A stretch of DNA of 64,000 nt from Campanula takesimana (Eukaryota > Streptophyta > Magnoliopsida > Asterales > Campanulaceae): NCBI GenBank assembly GCA_026119855.1, contig JAOWBW010000056.1, forward strand, positions 1,651,324-1,715,323. Direction: 5' to 3'. The translations under genes were made by a program, and so were the position numbers. Position 1 is the first letter of the stretch, and each line of letters begins with the position of its first letter. The notes beneath the pieces were generated by a model, which saw nothing but the letters and a program-made list of their open reading frames with translations, ran no database searches and was not told the DNA's origin. Positions 30,364 to 41,982 of this stretch are shown in pieces.

Positions 30364-31327
30364 TGTTAGAACCCTAGTTCTTAACTAAGTGTTTTGACAA
30401 ATAAATTAAGAACACATCTTGGAGTAACAAAGAAGCAAACTGGAAATCATCAAGACACTCATTACAAACTGATAATGATCAAAACCTGCATCAGTCTTGC
30501 TCTACTATCTTCATAATCATATCGAGACAGCTGACCTTCAAGATAGCAGACCTTCAACAAATTGTTCAAAGCATCTCAGTCAAACTGACACATAAAGTCA
30601 AAAGTCAAAAACACTGTTCACAGAATTTAATGACTGACATATATATTTCCAAGGTATTGAAGGCCGTTGGAACTCAAACGGATATAATATGAAGACCTAT
30701 AAATAGAGACCTCTGCACAACAGAAGAATAGCCTTCAAATACATTGTCTTAGCCATTACACAATTTGTTAAAAGCTTCTAAGCAAATCCAAATTGTCAAA
30801 GCACTCTTGATATTTATAAATCTGTGCTAATTAAAAAAAAACATAGATCTCACATAGCTACATAAGAGCAAGTTTAGAGATCACCAAACCTTCACATTTG
30901 TGAAACCTTTTTCTTTTTCTTTTTCTGTACTTTGCAACAAGTACAAAGCTTAATTAGTGAGGCTAATTAGGTTAGAAAATTCTGAGGGAATTTTCTTGCA
31001 ATTTATTGTAATTTCTTGACGAAGTATTATAGTGGATTTCTTCTTCACTGTTGAGGATAGTGAGGCGTGGATGTAGGAGAGTTGCTAAAAGCTCTGAACC
31101 ACGTTATATTGTTGTGTTTGTGTCTTCTTATCTCACACTTATTCACACACTTATCACATATTATTTACTCATTAAATTCTTCTATTTATTTATCTTTTAT
31201 TCCGCTGCATAACTCTACATACACACACTGCACCTCAAGACAGTTGACCTACTCTGTCAAGACAGTCGACCTCTTGTGCACTAATATTTTACCTGTTTAA
31301 GTGTATATTAAGGAACAGGTTCTTTCA
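30364..31327 (+). repeat. Element B 5' LTR
   Basis: Begins TGTTAGAACCC and ends GTTCTTTCA. A TATA box (TATAAATA, 30698-30705) is present. Four GACCT words occur: two near 30530-30560 and the pair AGACAGTTGACCT and AGACAGTCGACCT near 31235-31275. Confidence 0.95.
30698..30705 (+). promoter_or_regulatory. Probable TATA box of element B 5' LTR
   Basis: CCTATAAATAGAG context, a standard plant core promoter. The same box is at 42317 in the 3' LTR. Confidence 0.6.
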
Positions 31328-31329
31328 AT

Positions 31330-31341
31330 TGGTACCAGAGC
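31330..31341 (+). other. Element B primer-binding site
   Basis: TGGTACCAGAGC is two bases past the LTR end. It differs at one base from the usual iMet complement TGGTATCAGAGC. Confidence 0.8.
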
Positions 31342-31408
31342 TGGTTTCTAAAAGACTTAATTGTCTTCAAGCTTAACATCTTGTGAAGGATCCAGAAGCA
31401 CCAACATC

Positions 31409-33712
31409 ATGCCTCAACCAAGAAGAAATAATGAGAAAGACATTCCACATGTTGATGACTGTGGATCATTTGAAATTTTCTCCTCTAAAATCAAAACTTA
31501 CCTTGATTCAAACAGTGTTTGGAACTGGTTTGTGCTTCATGAAGAAGTCAAGATTCCAACTCAACCTGACACAAATGGAGGAGAGGACAAATACAAGACA
31601 CCAGACTTATGGACTAAAACTGAAAAACACTTGGTAACAGCTAATCAAAAAGTTAAAATCATCTTACAAAAAAGTGTTAATGACTCTTTGGCCCAAGAAA
31701 TTGGGAAAGTTGAAACTGCTAAAGAAGCCTGGGATTTAATCAAAACCAAGTTTACCAATTACACAAGTGTAAGAGCACAAAACCTATATAACCTATTAAG
31801 GCAACTTGACAACTTCAAGTTTGCTGCTGGTGAAAGAGTGAGTGCAGCTAAAGACAGATTTGAAGATCTACTTAGACTAGTGTCAGATCATGGCAAGAAA
31901 CTGGATCAACAAGATTTATGTCTAAAGATCTTTTCAAGCCTTCCCCAAGAATATGAAAAAGTAGCCTTACCAATAAGAGAAGGTATTGAATGGCCTACCA
32001 TGACTGTTGAACAATATTTTGGCAAATTGGAAGCATATGAACTTGAAGGAACTGTCAAATTACCCACCATTGCCTCATCCTTAGCCAATGCTCACACCAT
32101 GGCCCTTGCTGCACAAGAAGCTCCTAAAGCTTACTCACAACAGGACATTGACTCCCTAATCTGCAATGCTATTCAGAAAGTCAATCTGTCTCAAAAACCT
32201 GAAGTCAAACCATTGACTCAAGAAGACATTCCTAGCCTAATTACCATAGCTGTTAAAAATGCTATGAGACACCAGAAAAGAATGTTTGACAAAAGAAACA
32301 CAACATCCACTTCTAACCAAGTCCAAACTGAGAAAAAGGATGTCACTTGCTATAACTGTGAAAAATTAGTTCACTATTCTCAAGAGTGCCCTGAACCAAG
32401 GAAATCAAGAAACTCCTCAAACCATAAGAAGTTGTCTTATTCTAAAGATATTATACACAGTTCTAGATGAAATTGCTCCAGCTGTGCCAAAGCCAAACTA
32501 GGTGAAAAGAAGGAACAGGTCATGATAGCAGACCTGTCAAAATTCAGTGATGATGAAAGTGAATCCTCAGACTCAGATAATGACATGGATGCCATGATAT
32601 GTCTAATGACAAATGAAGGTGAAGACTCAGAAAGTGAAGAAGAACTTGAAGCCCTTACAGCTGCAGAAGAACTGAGAGAGGTAAGTGACTTTAATTCTCT
32701 TGATCTTGAAGGTCTTAAAAATTTAGCTTGCACCTTATTTATTCAGAGAAAGAAAGAAGAATCAAGCCTTAGGGTCTTAATAACTGAAAATTTGCAATTT
32801 TCTAAGGATCTAGAAAGCCTCAAAAACAAAAATATCCTTCTTGAAACCCAAAATCTCACCCTCCAAAACCAGAATAAACAGCAAGATGACGAGATAGTAG
32901 ACCTTCATGCTGATGTATTCAATGCCAGAAATAAACACCTCCAAATCAGCAGTCAACTAAAGGAGCTCAACCTTAGAATAGAGACACTGAATGATGAAAA
33001 CCAAGCATTCAAAGCAAAAATTGAATCTTGGAATAAATCAAGTTCAGCTATGTCTCATTTCCTCTACTCTCAAAGGCATCCCTTTGACAAAACTGGACTA
33101 GGTGCAAATAACCCAACCTTGATTGAGTACAAATTACCTGAAGGGGAAAGGAAATTTGAAAAAATGTTACTGGTCAAAATGGGAGACAAAACAATAAGGA
33201 AACCCATCTATCCTGTCCAAACAAAACAGGATGTGTACGAGGCTAAAGGAAAAATGAAAGAGGTCAGGTATCATGACCAAGCTTCCAGTAGTAATATTCA
33301 AAAGACCAATTCCAACAACAAAAATGATGATCCTAACCCTAAAAGGCAATCTCAGACGTGGAAGAACAATCAAACTGGTCAATACAACTACAGACAGCAG
33401 ACCTATCAAGGACAATCCAGAAGACAGCAGACTTATCAAGGATATCCAAGAAGACAGAAGACCTATCAAAACAGAAAAAGAGGAAGAAAAGGTCAAAACT
33501 ATAGCTCTTCAAGGACCCCTAACACTTATACCTCACCCAAATCATACAATCCTTACCCACATCATAACTACCATCATCAACAATTCAGAATGACACCCTA
33601 TATGTACCAAATCCTATCATACCTAAATTCATTCAACAAAAAATCCTTTGTCCCAAAGAACAACAGCCCTCCTAAGAAAATTATAAAAGTTTGGGTCCCT
33701 AAGGCTGTCTAA
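31409..33712 (+). pseudogene. gag: Element B gag, one in-frame stop
   Basis: Gag protein starting at the ATG at 31409 (MPQPRRNNEKD). It has a Copia UBN2/gag core (AKEAWDLIKTKFTN, LYNLLRQLDNFKF, FSSLPQEYE) and an intact CCHC zinc knuckle, CYNCEKLVHYSQEC, at about 32350. An in-frame TGA at 32468-32470 is followed in the same frame by a long extension. That extension is an acidic Asp/Glu/Ser stretch, a coiled coil (about 32700-33030), then Gln/Arg/Tyr-rich repeats (RRQQTYQG type, about 33390-33480), ending in KVWVPKAV at 33712. Extension and coiled coil match element A and the Sirevirus Gag type. The frame would be open throughout but for the single TGA, which fits a C-to-T change of an Arg codon. 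Confidence 0.88.
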
Positions 33713-33770
33713 CCTCCTGGACCCATAATTCAAAGGGGACCATGTTTATTTTTATTTAATTGTTTTGTAG

Positions 33771-36700
33771 GACTTTAACAAGGGAATCTGGTACCTAGAC
33801 AGTGGATGCAGTAGGCACATGACCTTCAACAAACATTGGCTGCAGAACTTCATTTCAAAAGATGGTCCAAATGTTGTTTTTGGAGATAACTCTCAAGCCA
33901 GAGTAAAAGGATATGGAGATTTAATCACAAAGAGCATTATCTTATCAAATGTGTCTTATGTGGAAGGCCTCAAGCACAACTTGATTAGCATCAGTCAGAT
34001 CTGTGACAAAGGATTTCATGTTGTATGTTCTCATAACCTGTATCAAGTAAAGAATTCCAATGATGAAATCATTTTAACTGGCCTCAGAAAAGGAAATGTG
34101 TACTGCATATCTCTTGAAGTGACTAAATCCTCTAATGCTATGTGTCTACTGTCTTTTAATCAGTCTGATTTGGCATGGCTCTGGCATAAGAGATTAGCCC
34201 ACTTGAATCTCAAAAGCATAGCCAAACTTGCTGCATCTAAACTTGTCAAAGGACTTCCAAAAATTTCCTTCAAAAAGGACAAACTGTGCAATGCTTGTCA
34301 GTGTGGAAAACAGTAAAGGACCTCCTTTAAAGCCAAAAACAGATTGGATACAAAAAGGCCTCTTGAACTCCTTCATATGGACTTATTTGGACCAATCAGA
34401 ACTAGAAGTCTTGGAGGAAAAAGATATTCTCTAGTAATAGTTGATGACTTTACAAGATTTTCTTGGATCATTCTCTTAGAATCCAAATCAGAAACATTTG
34501 GTCATCTTGTCAAATTGATAAATCAAGTGGAAAACCTAAAAAGCATCAAAGTGGTCAAAATAAGGTCAGATCATGGTACTGAATTTGATAATACTGGAGT
34601 TGAAGATTTCTGCAATCAACAAGGAATTAGTCATAACTTCTCAGCCTCTAGAACTCCTCAACAAAATGGAGTTGCTGAAAGAAAGAACAAAACTATATGT
34701 GAAGCTGCAAGGACAATGCTATCTGAAAACAACCTCCCTAAGTATTTTTGGGGAGAAGCTGTTACAACTGCAGTCTATGTTCAAAACAAGACCTTGATTA
34801 ATAAATTCCACCTGAAGACTCCCTATGAATTGTGGAATGAAAGGACTCCAACTATTTCTTACTTTCATGCCTTTGGAAGTAAGTGCTTCATTCACAATAA
34901 TGGGAAGAATAATTTGGACAAATTTGAGTCCAAAAGTGATGAAGGGATATTCCTTGGCTACTCTGCTACCAGCAAAGCATACAGAGTGTACAATAAAATA
35001 AGAATGGTTGTTGAAGAATCCATCCATGTGGATTTTTATGAATCTCCCAATGCCTGGGATGAAAAGATTAATGAGTTTGATGAAACTCTTGGAAATGTTG
35101 ATTCCATGCCTGAACCTTCACCCATTCTTTCACAAAATTCTAAAAATGACCAACTCGATTATCTTCCTTACAATCTACCCAAATTATCCCCTGAACCCTT
35201 TCCTCCCTTCAGCAACCTCAAAATAAATGACATTCAACCCTCACCATCAGTTGCAAAAGATAGAACTACCCTAAATAATCCTGTTTTCATTCCTGATAGT
35301 AGTCCTACTAATGATAGTGGACCTACCAATGACAATAGACCTACTACTGATACCTGTCCTATCCCAACTAACTTGAGTGGGATAAACTGTAAGCCTAGCA
35401 CATCTACTCAAATACCTTCTATTCCTAATCTGACTAGATCAATTCCTATTTCTAGCATATACATTGATCTCCCTATTTCTAGAAACTTCAACAATAATCA
35501 CCCTGAGTCATTAGTAATTGGTGACATTGCCAGTGGAGTTCAAACAAGGTCAAATCTTGAAGATGAAGCCTTATACAGTGCCTTCATATCACAGATGGAG
35601 CCAAAGAAGATCAATGAAGCTTTGCTTGATACAGATTGGATAGAAGCAATGGAGGAAGAGCTTGAACAGTTTGAAAGAAACAAAGTTTGGAAACTTGTTC
35701 CTAAACCTAAAAATCAAACCATTATTGGAACTAGATGGGTGTTCAGAAACAAGATGAATGAAGATGTTACAGTCATCAGGAACAAAGCAAGATTGGTAGC
35801 TCAAGGCTATAGACAAGAAGAAGGTATTGACTATGATGAAACCTATGCTCCAGTTGCTAGACTAGAAGCAATTAGGCTGTTTCTTGCCTATTCATCATCC
35901 AAGAATATGACTGTATATCAAATGGATGTTAAAAGTGCATTTCTAAATGGTGTTCTTCATGAAAAGGTCTTTGTGGCACAACCTCCTGGATTTGAATCCC
36001 CAAAATTCCCAGATCATGTCTACAAACTGGATACATCTCTGTATGGACTCAAACAAGCCCCTAGAGTTTGGTATGAAACATTATCTAATTTCCTACTTGA
36101 AAAAGTTTTTTCAAAAGGGAAAATTGATAAAACTCTGTTCATCAAAAAGACCAATCAAGATATTCTACTCATTCAAATTTATGTGGATGATATTATATTT
36201 GGCTCAACTAATGATGATCTCTGCAAGGAATTTGGATCAATAATGTAAGAAAAATTTGAAATGAGCATGATAGGAGAGCTCACTTTCTTTTTGGGTCTGC
36301 AAGTCAAGCAATTTCCCAATGGAATCTTTATAAATCAAGGGAAATACACAAGAGATATGCTGAAGAAATTTGATATGCAAAATGTCTCTACAGCCAAAAC
36401 TCCTCTATCAACAACTGCAAAATTACATGCAGATCCTGAAGGTCAAAGTGTGAATCAAACTTTGTATAGAAGCTTCATTGGATCTCTTCTCTATATCACT
36501 GCCTCTAGACCTGACATTATGTTCAGTGTTTGCTTATGTGCAAGATTTCAAGCAGATCCTAAGGAATCTCATTTAGCTGCAGTAAAAAGGATTTTAAGAT
36601 ACCTTAAAGGGACTCCTGATTTTGGAATTTGGTATCCTAAGGAATCTCCTTTATCTCTTATTGGATACACTGATTCAGACTATGCTGGATGCAACTTGGA

Positions 36701-37130
36701 TAGGAAATCCACCAATGGTAGTTGTCAGTTCCTTGGCTCAAGAATTATAAGTTGGTGCAGCAAAAAACAAACATCAGTTGCTACATCAACTGCAGAAGCA
36801 GAATATGTTGCTGCTGGCCTATGTTGTTCACAAGTCCTTTATCTCAGAAATCAACTCAAAGACTTTGGAGTTTTTCAAGATCATATTCCTATCTTTTGTG
36901 ACAATACTAGTGCTATAGCAATGACTGAGAATCCAGTCCAACATTCTAAAACAAAGCACATTGAAGTTAGACACCATTTCATAAGAGATCATGTTGAAAA
37001 GGGTGATATATGTCTTTCTCATGTGTGCACTGAGAATCAACTAGCTGACATTCTCACAAAGGCACTTGATGAACAAAGATTCAGCTACTTAATGGCAAAC
37101 ATGGGAATGCTGAATATGCCAAGCAAATAA
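33771..37130 (+). pseudogene. pol: Element B pol (protease, integrase, RT, RNase H), two nonsense codons
   Basis: The pol frame opens at 33771, right after a TGTTTTGTAG whose AG could be a splice acceptor and whose TAG is an in-frame stop. It is in a different frame from gag. Order is protease (WYLDSGCSRHMT, about 33789), integrase Zn region (HKRLAHLN, CNACQCGK), integrase core (HMDLFGP about 34375, RSDHGTEF about 34564, QQNGVAERKN), RT (YVDDIIFGS about 36179) and RNase H (GYTDSDYAG, STAEAEY, FCDNTSA, TKHIEVRHHF). In-frame TAA codons at 34314-34316 (after the integrase Zn region) and 36246-36248 (in RT) break it. It ends NMGMLNMPSK. Catalytic motifs are otherwise intact. Confidence 0.93.
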
Positions 37131-37317
37131 AAGTGAGATATCATTAAAACTTAGTGGAGTACATATCTAAAAGGAGTAAAATACAACAAAAAGGCGCCAT
37201 AAAAGGCTTCCCTACTCCTATAAACCAAAAGGAGCCAAAAACATGTCATCTGCTCCATCTTCACTCAAGACAGCCGACCTCTCCACTAAGTCAACTATCT
37301 TCAATTCTCAGAAATTA
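37131..37317 (+). other. Element B pol-ORF3 spacer, first part
   Basis: Non-coding sequence after pol. It includes the word GACAGCCGACCTC at about 37263-37275, in a position comparable to the word clusters after pol in elements A and C. Confidence 0.5.
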
Positions 37318-38184
37318 CTCCTCTGACTTCCATGGTCCTTCAACAAAAGAGCACTCTGCTGACGTATCTACCTCCTCCTTCATCCCTCCATATGATGTCC
37401 CAACAAATGGCTGACCTGATTCATCAGATCTCTCCAGAATGAGTCTACTATCCCATCTCCACGACTCAACTCCTCTGACAGACTGATTTGATGAAGGCCA
37501 TACAGATTTAGGCCACCAATTCCTTGCTTCCTGTGGCTTAGGGAAAGTATCTAAAGGTGATAAGAAGATGAAAGTACCAGAGGAATTATGACTCTCACTA
37601 AACACATATGCCTCATTTGATCTAAAGCTTCCCTCCTCCTTATTCCCAAATCTGAGTGGACTACAGCAAGCAAAATACTTACTTGATAAAAGGGAAAATG
37701 AGCTGGTCTTAGTATAAAAACTTCCATCATAATTGTCTCCTTGGCCTTCCCCCCTCTCTCCTTTCTTGCCTATCACTAAATCAACCTTCCTCTCCTCCTG
37801 CAAAAGATCAAGCAAAGAACTTTTAGGTCCTATGTCTTCTTCAATTTCTGATATTTTGGCTTTGCCCTTGCCAATATCACACCTCTTTTCTACCTCCTCC
37901 CCTCTCTTCAGCTTCTTTCTTTCTTCCTTAACAAACTCTTCTCTAGCATGGAGCCACATTTCTTTCTTAATAGACCTCTCCATCAATTCCACCTTTTTAA
38001 GTGAATCATTTGGAAGCGTTTGATCCACCTCCTGCTCACTTATCAAGGCTTCTTGTGCCTGATACTCCCTATACTCCTTCAAAAACTTGTTATCCTCTAC
38101 CTCTTCCTCCTTCTCCTTAAATTTCAAATTCTTTACAAGATCAGACATCTTGCTTGGGCTAAAAATGTTTGTTAGTCTACCCAT
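37315..38184 (-). CDS. Antisense ORF of element B, 289 codons
   Basis: An uninterrupted frame on the strand opposite to gag and pol, between pol and ORF3. It starts MGRLTNIFSPSKMSDLVK. Residues about 15-130 are highly charged and predicted helical or coiled (EEEVEDNKFLKEYREYQ, KEERKKLKRGEEVEKR). The C-terminal half is Ser/Gly/Trp-richer. No known domain was recognised and no signal peptide is seen. A TTCTATATAA box lies about 110 bp upstream on the same strand. The frame is intact, whereas every sense ORF of this element has stops. Antisense accessory ORFs are known in some plant Gypsy (Tat) elements; a Sirevirus example is less familiar to me. Chance openness opposite a biased sequence remains possible. 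Confidence 0.5.
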   Translation of the reverse strand: MGRLTNIFSPSKMSDLVKNLKFKEKEEEVEDNKFLKEYREYQAQEALISEQEVDQTLPNDSLKKVELMERSIKKEMWLHAREEFVKEERKKLKRGEEVEKRCDIGKGKAKISEIEEDIGPKSSLLDLLQEERKVDLVIGKKGERGEGQGDNYDGSFYTKTSSFSLLSSKYFACCSPLRFGNKEEGSFRSNEAYVFSESHNSSGTFIFLSPLDTFPKPQEARNWWPKSVWPSSNQSVRGVESWRWDSRLILERSDESGQPFVGTSYGGMKEEVDTSAECSFVEGPWKSEE

Positions 38185-38290
38185 TTTATTTGAAGAAATT
38201 TTGAAAGAAGAAGGTCTACTATCTTACTTTGAACTCTCTATAAATCTGAATATTTGCTGTTGTGATGTATAATTCACTAACAAATGCTTC

Positions 38291-38300
38291 TTATATAGAA
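38291..38300 (-). promoter_or_regulatory. Putative TATA box of the antisense ORF
   Basis: Minus-strand TTCTATATAAGAAG, about 110 bp before the ORF start codon. The leader between them contains an AGTAGACCT word. With the plus-strand TATA at 38681 it makes a divergent arrangement. Confidence 0.4.
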
Positions 38301-38680
38301 ACATTTCACATCATTTAATTCACCTCGAGAATGAATGTTATAGATACAATGATGACAGTAGACCTCAAAAGATGTATTCCAGTAAGGCTGATTTGATATG
38401 CTAAAATCAAGTTGACTGAAATTACTGGATTAATAGAAGAATATTGGACTTAACCATGTCAATATTTATTGAGGGTATAAATAATGTTTGCTCCGTTTAC
38501 GCTATGTCCTCTGCGTAAACATAAAAAGAAGATAGTTACTGCTTTAACAGTTACGACTGTGATGAGTCACCTGCTTGTCCACATCACTTATGTTTTTCCA
38601 TTAAAGGGCATGTCTTTTCACCTTTCTACCGTTGTCCCCTAAACTCTTAAAAGCCACCCTTTCCAGTAGCCTATCATCTT

Positions 38681-38688
38681 TATAAAAC
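38681..38688 (+). promoter_or_regulatory. Putative TATA box of element B ORF3
   Basis: TATAAAAC, 67 bp before the ORF3 ATG, is followed by a CT-rich leader ending AAACCCTAAAAAAA. This is a typical plant core promoter and indicates independent transcription. Confidence 0.55.
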
Positions 38689-38754
38689 CCTTCCTCCTCA
38701 TTCAAAAAATTGACCGTTACATCCTCTGTTTCTTTCTCTCAAACCCTAAAAAAA

Positions 38755-41700
38755 ATGTCTTCATCCGCTCATGGCTATCGCATCAAAAAGTCATTTTACA
38801 TTAATCCAGCTGGTGGATGGATCGGAGAACTTCTCTCAAATGCAAAGCTTAAGACATTCATGGAAGCCAAGCATCCAATTCTTCCTATACTCTGTTCTAA
38901 CATCTACGACAATGGAGTATGGACTCAGCAACACAATATCCAATTTACCCTCCAAGGTACCTCCTACACCATATCTCCTAGTGATGTTGCTGCTACTTAT
39001 GGCACCTTATATGAACCCCACATGATTACAAATATTTGGAATTCCAACATCAACTACTCTTCCCAAACTGCTACTATAGAAGGATGGCCTAATTACCAAA
39101 GTGACAAGCCTGTCTATAAAAAGTTCCTTTCTACCAAATTCTCCATCTTAGCTGATGTAATTATGAAAAGTTTGTGTGGAAAGACCTCCTCTCATCATGT
39201 CATGAGCCCCAATGATTGGAAGCAATTATTATGTCTGTTACACAAAGTTCAAACCACAAAATGAAGTTTTGTGCTGTTGTCTAACTTTAGGCTTAGATCT
39301 GGTCATCATCCCCTCAAAATCAAATCCAAATCCTCCACAAATCCTGGGCTTTATAGATTAATGAGTGGGATTTTGCTTCACATTGGGAGAACAATGAGAG
39401 TTAGAGTCCCAGCCCCCTATGATAGCCAAGCAAACCATCACAGATACAAGGTTTTTAGTATTCATACCTTTTCTTATAAACAACAAGGTAAGGTACAAGA
39501 ACCCATTGGAGATGACAACTCACCTACCCATACCTCATCAATCTCTGGAAGTGATATTGAAAGAGAGACCCTAGCTGAAATGATTCATAACATTAAGGGA
39601 AAAGGTAGGAAAGACAAAGGACCCAAGATAGTGGACCTGGATGATGACTCCACTGTGCATGAACCTCTAGCCAAAATCATTCCACCTTTGCTTATTGAAC
39701 CACCTCCACCCTCTACTCCTGGTCCCAGCACCACTCAAACCCCTTCTCCCTCCCCAAAAATCTCTCTTGTTTACAAAAGAAAAAAAGCCAAACCTAAACA
39801 AACTCCAATACCAGAAATATCCAAATCCCAACCCTCCAGAAAATCCAAGAGACTTCAAAAAGAAAAGGAACCCATTAATATAGATGAAGTTCCCATAGTC
39901 TCAGTCATACCCCTTAGCAAGAGAATAAAACTTATTATCCCTGAAGAAGAATCACCACCTCCTTCTCCCTCTATCTCTCCCCCTGAACCCTTTGATTTTG
40001 ACCCTGCACCTCATAGCTCTTCTACTGAAACCTTAAGTTCAGGAGCTCAAGAAGCTGCAGAAGCCCTTAAAACCCTCACTCAATCTCAAACCAAAAAGTC
40101 TTCCTCACCCCCTCCTCTCTCTCCTATATCTTCAGGTCCTCTATCTTCCTCATTCATTCCCACTCCTGGTCTGTTATCTCAATTTGAGGAAGTAGCTGTT
40201 GAAATAGAAAGGGGGAATATAATTCTTGATAGTTTTGTGCTTTCAGTTGAACAAGAAAGGGGGAATGATAATTTTGAAGATACACAGGGTCAGACAGTTG
40301 ACCTGGGTAGAACTGTGGCCATGATAACTGACCTTGCCCAATCTCTTTCCAGTGCCCCAAAAACAATTCCTTCAACCTAATTAACCATTGAGAGACCTAT
40401 TCATCCCTCTTCCTCCCTACCTATCTCATCTGGAAAGGGAAAATCCATCCTTGTTGAAGACAACCCTTTTGACAAAGAAGCCTACTCTGCCTTATCTGAT
40501 ATGGAAAAGATTTCCAAATTTTATGAACTGGAAGAAAAGTTTGGTTTTGAGGTCACCTGGAAAAGTCTTGGGCTAGACAAAACCCCTCCTACTGGTCAAT
40601 CTTCCTCCTCCATTCCTCCTTCCAGAATAGATGACCCCCACATTCACTCCAACTCATCCTTTGATATCATTTCTCCTGGTCCATACAACTCCTCAACAGA
40701 TCCATTCTTCTCAACCAAATTGCTTCACCTATACTATGTACCCCCTCCCTGGTTCATTTCTCACCCAGTGGATCTATCTATCTCATCCATTCTTCCTCTT
40801 GGTCTTTCCTTTGACCATCTTGAGTTTCCCCAAGAAATCTTCAGCTCTGCTATCTCCAGTAAGTACTGGACCTACTCAAAAGCCCAGCTGAAAATGATTG
40901 CTAGAGAGCTTGCTGGAAGAATATTTTTTGTGCACAATGAGTGGAAGACCTTCAGACTAGCCATGAACCACCTCTACATCCATGAGACTCCTCTTGTCCC
41001 CTCAAGCCTAACTGGAGGTAAAATGGCTCAATGGGAAAAGTTCTTCTCCCAATGGTTATCTCCCAAGCTCAATGAAGGCCTGCATATGCAATCTGGAGTA
41101 GTTCTGACCAAATGCATTGACCTCATCAAAGTCATATATTGGAAACTGGTCTGTGAAAAGATGTTTGGTTTTTATGCTCTCAAGAGATTATTTGGAGGAA
41201 TCCTTCCTAGTCCTTCAATTTTCCCAAATGAACCATCTCTTCAAGACCCTTTTCATCAATATTCTTGCCCTCTAATACCTAATCCAGTTGTGCCTGCATA
41301 CCCATCCACATTTCCTGCTGCCACTCATGAAGACATCAATGCAGTTGGGAACTATGTGAGAGCTCAAATGAAAGGACTCATAATTGACTTGACCAAGCTT
41401 GTCCAAGAAACACTTGCTGGCAAGACAGTTGACCAGACTGAAGCTTCAACCCATCCAAGAAACTTCAGAGATGTCACTCAGGCTCAAGAAATCTTTACCC
41501 AAGATCAACCACCATCAAGAGATCAAGCTACAACAAGACATCTTCTACTTGGTCCTGCTCCTTCAGTTTCAAGAAAACTGGGAAAGAAGGAACCCTTGCT
41601 GAAAAAGAGTCAACTGATCAACCATGGCATTCAGTATGATGAAAGAATGAGTCTCACTTGGAACAACAAGTTGTACTACTTCAGGTTCAACAAAAAGCAA

Positions 41701-41814
41701 CTTCAACTACTAAATCTTGAAAGAGAAAGACATCTGACTGCAGTAGACATCGGAGAAGCAAATCCTGAACCTGAGTACCAAAGTGATGATAGTATTGAAG
41801 CTCTATTTCACTAA
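38755..41814 (+). pseudogene. Element B ORF3 (accessory protein), two in-frame stops
   Basis: A frame of about 1020 codons starts at ATG 38755 (MSSSAHGYRIKKSFYINPAGG). TGA at 39262-39264 and TAA at 40378-40380 interrupt it. The N-terminal 220 residues (SNIYDNGVWTQQHNIQF, SPNDWKQLLCLLHKVQ) look like the same domain as in elements A and C, of 'putative plant transposon protein' type. Then come Pro/Ser-rich linkers, NLS-like basic clusters (KRKKAKPK near 39780, SRKSKRLQKEK near 39845, SKRIKL near 39920), and a C-terminal conserved region (about 40700-41250; IARELAGRIFFVHNEWKTFR). It closes with an acidic tail, EPEYQSDDSIEALFH. No signal peptide, transmembrane helix or fusion motif is seen, so an envelope role is not supported. 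GACCT words occur in frame as Val-Asp-Leu. Confidence 0.75.
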
Positions 41815-41982
41815 GTCTTTTTATCTCAATACCTGCTCTATTATTTTTGAACAATTTTTTTTGGGATGTAAGCTTAAACCTTTACATCTCTTTGTGATCT
41901 AATTGTGTTTTGTTTCAATATAGATTAATTTCTCTAACAGATGTTGCTCTGCCTCTTAATTATTTCCCAAAAAGGGGGAAAT
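41815..41982 (+). other. Element B 3' sequence and polypurine tract
   Basis: T-rich 3' sequence ending in the polypurine tract AAAGGGGGAAAT (41971-41982) directly before the 3' LTR. Confidence 0.8.

Noticed and set aside
37733..38023. Plus-strand 96-codon ORF in the element B spacer
   Set aside because: It is the complement of the longer, more gene-like antisense frame and is Ser/Leu-rich, as expected for a shadow.
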